Shown here in pieces: positions 56,944 through 64,000 of a DNA stretch of 64,000 nucleotides (position 1 is the first letter of the stretch; the number at the start of each line of letters is the position of its first letter). A program made the position numbers and the translations under genes. Under the pieces are notes generated by a model. It made no database searches, was not told where the DNA came from, and saw only the letters and a list, made by a program, of their open reading frames with translations. This stretch comes from Phoenix dactylifera (taxonomy: Eukaryota > Streptophyta > Magnoliopsida > Arecales > Arecaceae): contig NC_052399.1 of the NCBI RefSeq assembly GCF_009389715.1, positions 4,294,938-4,358,937 of the forward strand, given 5' to 3'.

Positions 56944-57460
56944 GATGAACGGTGCAAGTTATTTAGCAGCATGTTCTACTGCTACTAGATTTGAGTGAAC
57001 AATGATGGTCTATTTGGAATTTGGCAGAGGGAGTCGTTGCAGGAGCGAAGGCAGCCATTGTTGCAAGCGCTGCAGCTGCCATCCCCACTGTAAGCATTCT
57101 CTTCCTTTTCTCTAATTTGTCGAGACTCATTCTAAATTGCTTCCATATCATTTAACTGACTATGTCGCAAACTGGACTCAGTTGGCCAGCGTCAGAATGC
57201 TGCCGTGGGCAAGATCCAACCTGAACCACACAGCTCAAGCTCTCATAATCTCAACAGGTTTTTGTCATACTTAAATCTCAAACGAACTTTGTTTGTATTT
57301 TGTTACTAACTTTCGACTTAATTAACATGTTTGTGCGTGCATCACTGCAGTTGCTGGTGCTGCCTACTTCATAGTTGCAGACAAGACGGTGTTGGCATCG
57401 GCCAGGAAGAACTCCTTCAAGGATGCTCATCACCAATCCGGCAAAAAGCTTGGTTCCTGA
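56787..57460 (+). CDS. ENOD93: Early nodulin 93 (ENOD93) family protein
   Basis: ENOD93 proteins are small, widely expressed plant proteins first found in nodules and more recently linked to mitochondrial respiration and cytochrome c oxidase. Four exons join in phase: 56,787-56,856; 57,028-57,089; 57,182-57,257; 57,351-57,460. The product is 105 residues. Family blocks are LDQKLAMAKRCSHEGVVAGAK, LASVRMLPWAR, a TAQALIISTVAGAAYFI hydrophobic segment and VADKTVLASARKNSFK. Two hydrophobic stretches (about 24-45 and 60-80) suggest membrane association. MKM offers two possible starts six bases apart. Intron 1 carries a CT/GT microsatellite at about 56,905-56,943. The gene looks intact. Confidence 0.92.
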
Positions 57461-58730
57461 TCAAAAATGTAACTTGCTCTGATAATCTTGTTCTAAAAGA
57501 GCAAAGATGTATTGCACGTCTAATAACGGCTAATAAGGACGAGATAATGGTTTGGCGAGATCGCTCCAATTATTCTTGTGAAATCTAATTACTGATATAA
57601 CAATCGATCCCATTTAATTCATGGAAAACCATCACGAGGGCTATGAATGGATGGACTTCGATGCATGCGACTGTCGATAACTTGTACCGCGCACAAGCAT
57701 AAGAAAATTCACAAGCGTTTCATTTATACTATATAAATGAACAATGAGAGACCTCATCAGATATGACAGAACTAGTAGAAATGTAGAATAGGTCTCTACT
57801 GGGTGAAAGTATATGCTCCTACCTTCATGTGAGGCTTATATACAGACTTTACGCCGGCTAAGGAAGGAAAAAGACATTGTAGCGATAACACAGTATGCGA
57901 TACATAGAGGCATCTTCAACATCACCTTGTCCATCTCTATTGCAGATGAGTCAAAGTATGCAGATGTGGCTTCTTTCAAGTTACTTATAGTTATCGAAAA
58001 ATGGATAGTGTCGCTGATTAAGTGACCTTCTTTGCGATACGTCATTCTAAAGAGTTTTTCTAGGTGAATCAAGCGGAGGTTTCTTACTTCCTTCACTAGC
58101 TTCTTTTTTCTGATTTTATTGATTGTACTTATGCACATATCATATGAGGCGCCAGTGCGCCAAAAAAATTAAAAAAAATGGCAGTTTTCTTGCTGCTTGT
58201 TTCCTGTTTTTTTGGATTTGGTGCAGTTTTGCTGTTCGGTTATTAGGCTGTTTTCGACAACAAATTACATGTACATATATAATCAAAAAGGAAAAAGATG
58301 GCAACTATCATAGTAAAGTTATTTATTTAGTACTATTTTAGTCAATGAATAATAGCCATGAGTTGACGGTTGGATTGATCCTTAGATAAACTATTTCTTT
58401 CTTCCAAAATTCAAATTTTTTACCAATTGTCCGGTATCGTAACGTTTTAAAAGATTGTCAATTCTTTTATTTTTCAGTGTCCTCCATTATTTCCCATGGT
58501 CACATTGTTACTAGATGGCCGGTATCCATTAAATTTGGATAACGTCGTCACTAAAACATGGCCAATTCTTTGTTCACATTAAAAGACCGTCAATTTTGTT
58601 GTTAACATTAAAAGATCGTCATTAAAAGCCAGGGCCGGCGAAACCGGCCCAAACACGCACTATTTGCGCGAAAGAAGAAGCTACACTCGCTCTCGGGTAA
58701 GGAGGAGGAGGGCGGGCGGGCGAGAGAGAG
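57461..58730. other. Intergenic region between ENOD93 and the TPR gene
   Basis: AT-rich ENOD93 3' flank, then a short GC-rich promoter side of the TPR gene from about 58,620. No further gene was seen. Confidence 0.45.
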
Positions 58731-59387
58731 ATGGGGGGCACCGAGATCTTGGTCCAAGGGCTGCTCCTCCTCTTCGCTCTGGGCATCTTCTTGGGCCTCC
58801 ACGCGATCCCCAGGCGGGCCCTCTCCGGCCTCCGCCGCCGCTCCCACTCCTCCTCCGCCGCCCGCCGCCACTTCTTTCAGGGCGGCCAGCTCCTCGCCCG
58901 CGCCCGCTCCGCCCCTTCCGGCTCCCGCGCCGCCGCCCTTGCCCGCTCCGCCGCCGACGAGGCCGACTGCGCCATCGCCCTCGAACCCCGCGACGCCGCC
59001 CACCACATCCTTAAAGCCCTCGCCCTCGATCTCCAGGGCCGCCCCCTCCCCGCCCTCCGAGCCCTCGACGCCGCCCTCTCCCCGCCGGCCGCCAAGTCCC
59101 TCGCACCCCGCGAGCGCGGCGACGCTCTCGCCAAGCGCGCCGAGCTCCACCTCGCGGTCAACCGCCGCCGCCGCCTCGACCAAGCCCTCGCCGATCTCCT
59201 TGAGGCCGTCCGCCTCAGCCCCGACAACGCTAGGGCCTTCTCGCTCCTGGGCGAGTGTTACGAGCACAAGGGGGCGGAGGAGGAGGCCAGGACGGCCTAC
59301 CAGAACGCGATTCGGATCGATGCGTCGCTGGCCTCGGCTCGTCAGGGCCTCCGACGGTTATCGGAATCTAAAAAGACGGAGTCTTGA
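58731..59387 (+). CDS. Membrane-anchored tetratricopeptide repeat (TPR) protein
   Basis: An uninterrupted frame of 218 codons. Residues 6-26 ([21 protein letters not shown]) are one hydrophobic signal-anchor segment, followed by a basic, Arg-rich stretch. The C-terminal half has helical TPR units: [22 protein letters not shown], then [30 protein letters not shown] and a final [15 protein letters not shown] unit. TPRs are protein-binding scaffolds; no partner can be named. It resembles a small plant family of TPR-like proteins with an N-terminal anchor. The coding region is strongly GC-rich (GC at most third positions), unlike its flanks, so long frames also appear on the other strand and in shifted frames. 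No intron is needed. The start follows a GAGAGAGAG leader. Confidence 0.85.
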   Translation: MGGTEILVQGLLLLFALGIFLGLHAIPRRALSGLRRRSHSSSAARRHFFQGGQLLARARSAPSGSRAAALARSAADEADCAIALEPRDAAHHILKALALDLQGRPLPALRALDAALSPPAAKSLAPRERGDALAKRAELHLAVNRRRRLDQALADLLEAVRLSPDNARAFSLLGECYEHKGAEEEARTAYQNAIRIDASLASARQGLRRLSESKKTES

Positions 59388-62029
59388 TTCTTGAGTCGAT
59401 CAAGGTACTATCTTTCTAGCGTTCCCCGTTCTTCGGAATATTATACTAGGGCTATCTGCATCAAAGATGGAATCTTGATTAATTTTGGATGGAATCTTAA
59501 TTAATTTCGATTGTTGTAATCCTACTCCTCCTCCTTATTCATCTCCTTGTAACAACAACGTTTCTTGCTACGAGATTTCATGCATTAGTCCAAGCTTTTA
59601 GATCAAGAAAAGATGCATTTATTTCTCTTTAAATATCTCTTTATTTTTTAGGAGAGCTAATGAAAGATGTTGAAAGAGAGTGTAAAACATATTAACTGGG
59701 ACAATTTTTGCAGTGGATGGCTTAAACCTAGTTTTCTCCAATGAGTTGTCGTAAATATTTACTTTGTCAGCCGAATTTAGCTTATCACATAGTCCATACA
59801 AACAACTTTGGTATCATTTTCTATGCATATACTGGTTAGTTGCAGCAGATCACCACAACCAGCCGATGTTATAAAGGGCTCCATGTTCACAGAGATCAAC
59901 ACATGAGAAATGCTGTCAATAATAGCATGTTCTGGTGAGGCAAATAATATTGGGGCCTAACCAGCCTAGACTTTATGCCATTTAACTGGTCCATCAGTGT
60001 ATAGTTTAATCCAGGATAGCAGTGATTTATGATTCTTCCATTAACATAGATGATCTGCACTACTCTGTACAATGAATTCTGTAAAGGCAATTAGTTGTTT
60101 TACATATATATTAGAACCGTCTTCTTGCTAAAACTGTTATTCCATGTGATGCAACTCAACAGTAATATTCCAAGCCAAATCTATTGCTTAAAAAAATTAG
60201 GTGAGGAAGAAATTTTGGATTCTTGTACCTAGCTATATTTTATTTTTGATATGGAGTATATATTTTGCTTTGCATTTTTGCTGCATTAAAGAATATTCGT
60301 TGTCCATTATTGTCAAGATCTGATTGCACGTTTTTGGCATATATACTCAACATTCACCCCCCAGTACATGATCAATGCTGCTGATGCCAATCCATTCTGA
60401 AAATTTCATAGTTATGAGTAATAGCTTTCTGTAGCTTTCTGCGGAGTACAAACTCAATCAATTTGGAGCCCTAAAAAACTACCTTGGTTTTCTCCTTTTC
60501 AACCCGTGCACTTCAGTTTTAACCAGGAGATACTTGGTTTGGATTGCTCCACCCATTTGAACTTAGGATTTTTAGACCTTGTAAAGTAATACAGATTCAT
60601 GGTGGCTCAATTTTATCGGAGATCTTTATTTTATGAAGCATCTCTTATGTTATTATATGGAAGTAGCCCTTTTTTTTATATGTGACCTTAATAAAAACCT
60701 CAAGCTGCAATCTTTTTCCTTTATTCTTACTCATTCTGGAATCCCTATGCTTGTGTCCTTCTGATGTTGCTATTCGTGATGGTTCCAGTTTTCCAACTTT
60801 TTGCTTCTATTACTTGCTATTATGGCCAGAGTTTAAGTATTATATTGAGCTACATTGTATAGAATAATACCGTTTCATTTGATATAATAATATGATGATT
60901 TACTTGATACATGCTCCATTGTTGTTCCTAACTTATCAATGCTTATAGGTTTGTAGGACAGATTTTCTGTTGCTGAGGCATATCAGGATTTGTGATATGT
61001 TTTCATCTTTACAGTGATCCTTCCAGCCATAATATCTTAATATATGAAAGCTATCTGCTTAATATTTAAATTTGTAAAGTGCTAGAAATATAGCTTTTTG
61101 TCCTTTACTGGTGTCTTGGAGATTATTGGTCCTTGGTATTTCATCAGAAGCCCTATTTCTTTTGTTCGATAAATAAAATGTCGGCATGGCATGGATGTTT
61201 TCAGAACCCTGATCAAGTGCTGGTGGTTTTCGGGAAATTGCATTTTCTGTCTGTGGCTTCAGATTTCTTCAACTATAATAGAATAAAATCATGCTATTGC
61301 TATCAGTATTTCTGGGGGAGTGGTTCTGGGGGGCTGATCATAGGGAATGTTGGGTTCTTATAAGATTGATGATCACTTTCTTCATAATTGTTATTGGGTG
61401 ATAATGCACGAGCATAGCTTGTTTGTATTCTCCGGAGTGGTCAACAGCGTGTCCTTTTTGGAAACAAGGGTGAATGGAGATACCTTGAAATGGGTAAGTG
61501 CAAGGAGGGTTTGTTGATTCACCTAGGTCAAAAAAGCTAATGATGCTAGCTATTATGGTTGTAGGCCCAGTATCTCTAAACATTGAGTTATTGATTTTGG
61601 AACCTTTGTTAGTTATAAAAGTAAAAATTGATATGGCTGGAGATGTGGTTCTAGAATTTAGATTGCTGATAGCATGGCGATATTGGGCTTATTTTTGCTT
61701 TACTTTTGTCATGGGGTTCTATATATCAATAATGGCATGGTGATTTTCTGTGTGAATATTAATGAGTCATTTATGTGGAACCTCATAGATGTCATGGAGA
61801 TGCCATGGTGACCAGAGTTTTGTCTAATTAACACATCTTTCAACCCTGCAGCAGCACTCAATTTCAAGAGCTCTAGTTCCTTTATCCTACACCAAGTACT
61901 CTCATCAGCTTCTTCATAGATCTTGCCTTCCTAAAAGTGGTTGGGCTTTGCTGGCTGTGTAATGGCAACTTGTGAGGACTGGTTAAGTTTACTGCTCATT
62001 TTCTAGATGGGTTATTACCAGCCAAGGAT
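59388..62029. other. TPR gene 3' flank and intergenic DNA
   Basis: AT-rich sequence without a recognisable gene or RNA on either strand. Confidence 0.45.
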
Positions 62030-62495
62030 GGCCAATCTGCGCCAAATCGGCTGGTTCGAGGTGTGCCGAACCAGTTGGTTGAGGACCGACACGGTTTAAC
62101 CTGCATTTTTGATGCAGTTGGCTGTTTTGCTTCTAAACTCCTCCCCCTCCCTTGTGTTCTGGTAAGTCCTCCCTCTCTTCCTCTATCTCTCTCGCTCCGC
62201 TATGATTAGGATAAGGGTTTCCCTTGGCCCTCCCTCTTCCTCCCTCCCTCTCTCTCTCTCTCTCTCTCTCACCCTCGCCCTCCCCTTCTCTCTTCCCCCC
62301 GCTCTCTGGTAGGGATAGGGTTTTTGTCTGCCCTCCCCCTTCCTCCTTCCTCTCTCTTTCTCTCTCTTTTTCTCCTTCTTTTCCTCCCTCTCCCTATTTT
62401 CACTATGCTATGGAATGATATGGATCCATATCGCACGGAACCGGTCGTTGGCCAGTATAATCTTCAATACCAGTTCAGCAAACCTTGTTACCAAC
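62030..62495 (+). repeat. CT-rich dispersed repeat, copy 2
   Basis: It has the same layout as 11,230-11,830: GGTTCGAGGTGTGCCGAACC words, CCCTCTC microsatellites (CT run about 62,249-62,270), then GATATGGATCCATATCGCAC, GGCCAGTATAATCTTC and CCAGTTCAGCAAACCTTG. It is in the same orientation as copy 1. Confidence 0.6.
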
Positions 62496-62745
62496 AGTGA
62501 GAGACCGAGAAAGTAAATGGTCAAAAGCTAAAATGATAATTTTTTGACACCTGCTTATTAACTTAATCAACAATTCTGAAGCGACCTTGATTTAGAAATC
62601 GCCTGGCGATGTCCTTTTGTTCTCATTTTGTTATAACTTACAACTAAAATAAGTCTTATCATAAACTTATCAAATTAATTTTTTTTAGCATCATTTAATA
62701 TCGATGGCTGGTAATCACTCTTTAAACCACAACCTTGAAATTCCT

Positions 62746-62813
<68 letters not shown>

Positions 62814-64000
62814 CTAACACCAATATGTTGTCTGTTTGCAGAGTCGCTAGGTATTTATTGACATGCTTTTACCTATGAGTGTTCATCAAACGTCATTAAG
62901 AAGCAAAAAGAAGCAGCAGCTCTGAAAACACTCAAGATAAACATCGGGCATGAATCTAACAAAAATCGGATGAGCCTGTCTACAGGATGTTCCGGTCTGT
63001 AAAGCTACTGCTGATAGGTCAAAACAGGTCAATTTCTAGCAAGTTCTGCCCCCGACACCATCAGGAGCTGGCTCTAAAACCTTCTGCAGAGTTTAAACAT
63101 AAGTTTGTATGCGTTGCTTTTATATGACCTTGATATTGAGGAATGAGGATGATAATGATTGCCTGAAGTGACATAACAGGAGTTCAGTATCTCATCATTG
63201 GGCGAAGAAAATACCTGCAAAAATTTACTGCACATGATCCAGAGTGGATGTATATCTTGATGACGTGAGGCAAGTAATAGTGTCTGGGCTGGCATTGCCG
63301 GTTAAATTGTCTTTGTAAATTGTCGTGCTGTGGCCTCTCTTTTTGAATTTAGCCCTTTTATCTTCTATTGATCGATTTTAGTTCTTCATTCACCAGGAAA
63401 TAAGATCCCTCTTGTAATCTGCCTTTGGGAAGATTTCAGGGATAACATAGAAAATATGAGAAAACCTACCAATAAGAATGGCTTTGTTGGAGTCTCAGCT
63501 GATGTATGAATGATTATTTGATATGTGGATGTTATGCACCGAATGAATGGATGATAATGGCGCGAGCAGGATGGATGGGCATTGTTTCATGATAGTTTAT
63601 GTTTGATGGCAGGTGCGGATGTTGTAGAACTCTGGAGACAAAAGGTGTTAATGACGGACCTGAGCGTGTTTAGAAGGAGAGACGAGGGGGTAGAAGGCAG
63701 AAACTCCAATATAAGCTTCCAAGCATCCCAGCAAATACTGTGATCAAGCTTTATCCGAGTATAATATAGCAGCAGAGCTTGAATATAGTGAATATGCCAC
63801 AGTTAAATTCATTCTTATGGTGGTCGTGGAGGGACTCCACAATTGTTCGATTAAACTCTCTCACCCCACAGAAGGAGAATTATCTTGAGGCATCTGCAGT
63901 CGCCCACTTTTGATCTGGTGAACCATTGGCCATATCAGTGTCTTATGTCCAAGCTGAATGCTTGAGAGCAACTATGACCATCTTGAAAGAGAAGGAATGG
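62496..64000. other. Right-edge intergenic DNA
   Basis: A compound CT/TA microsatellite lies at 62,750-62,809. Nothing else recognisable was seen up to the window edge. Confidence 0.45.
62750..62809. repeat. Compound CT-TA microsatellite
   Basis: About 14 CT units followed directly by about 15 TA units. Confidence 0.9.

Noticed and set aside
58608-59267. 219-codon minus-strand frame and shifted plus frames over the TPR gene
   Set aside because: Products of very high third-position GC in the TPR frame; they are Gly/Ala- or Arg/Pro-rich and match nothing.

Overview
This is nuclear DNA from a flowering plant. The genes have GT-AG introns (several of 2-4 kb), AT-rich intergenic DNA, plant-specific families (PINOID-type AGC kinase, ENOD93, TSO1-like CXC, plant LINEs) and a Tekay/Del-like chromovirus with a tRNA-iMet primer site. 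GC-rich first exons, long introns and many CT/GA microsatellites suggest a monocot, possibly a palm. That species guess is inference. I saw no tRNA, rRNA, CRISPR array or prokaryotic feature.

Layout. 1-6,022: the N-terminal half of a TSO1-like CXC gene on the minus strand, running off the left edge. 7,756-14,287: a mitochondrial monothiol glutaredoxin of the GRXS15 type on the minus strand. 14.6-18.3 kb: a decayed LINE with an inverted LINE scrap at its right end. 19,020-29,436: a seven-exon ATP10 gene (F1Fo-ATPase assembly) on the plus strand. 29.4-36.9 kb: gene-poor DNA with small tandem repeats and, at 36.4 kb, a tiny 5'-truncated LINE insertion with a poly(A) tail and 13-bp target-site duplication. 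37,042-38,558: an AGCVIII protein kinase of the PINOID type. 39,313-45,908: a young, non-autonomous Ty3/gypsy element with 2.2-kb LTRs and a 5-bp target duplication. 46-56 kb: LINE debris, a hAT-like element holding an unusual array of GC-rich quasi-palindromes, and unassigned DNA. 56,787-57,460: ENOD93. 58,731-59,387: an intronless TPR protein gene. 59.4-64 kb: no gene recognised.

Main discovery. The glutaredoxin and ATP10 genes diverge from each other, and their 5' ends are copies of one another. Exon 1 (153 bp), intron 1 (84 bp), exon 2 (41 bp) and exon 3 (64 bp) of ATP10 all have same-length counterparts, in the same order, on the opposite strand inside the glutaredoxin gene. The similarity continues into introns 2 and 3. 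ATP10 exons 2-3 encode part of its own conserved region, so ATP10 is the probable donor. The glutaredoxin apparently took its mitochondrial presequence, and probably its promoter, from its neighbour. The exon 2 and 3 copies keep splice sites and open frames, and together they would add exactly 35 codons in phase. The chimera could therefore make a second isoform carrying an ATP10-derived insert.

Gene functions. GRXS15 (mitochondrial Fe-S/glutathione biology), ATP10 (ATP synthase assembly) and ENOD93 (linked to respiration) are three mitochondrion-related genes in one window. The kinase, the TSO1-like regulator and the TPR protein show no evident functional link to them.
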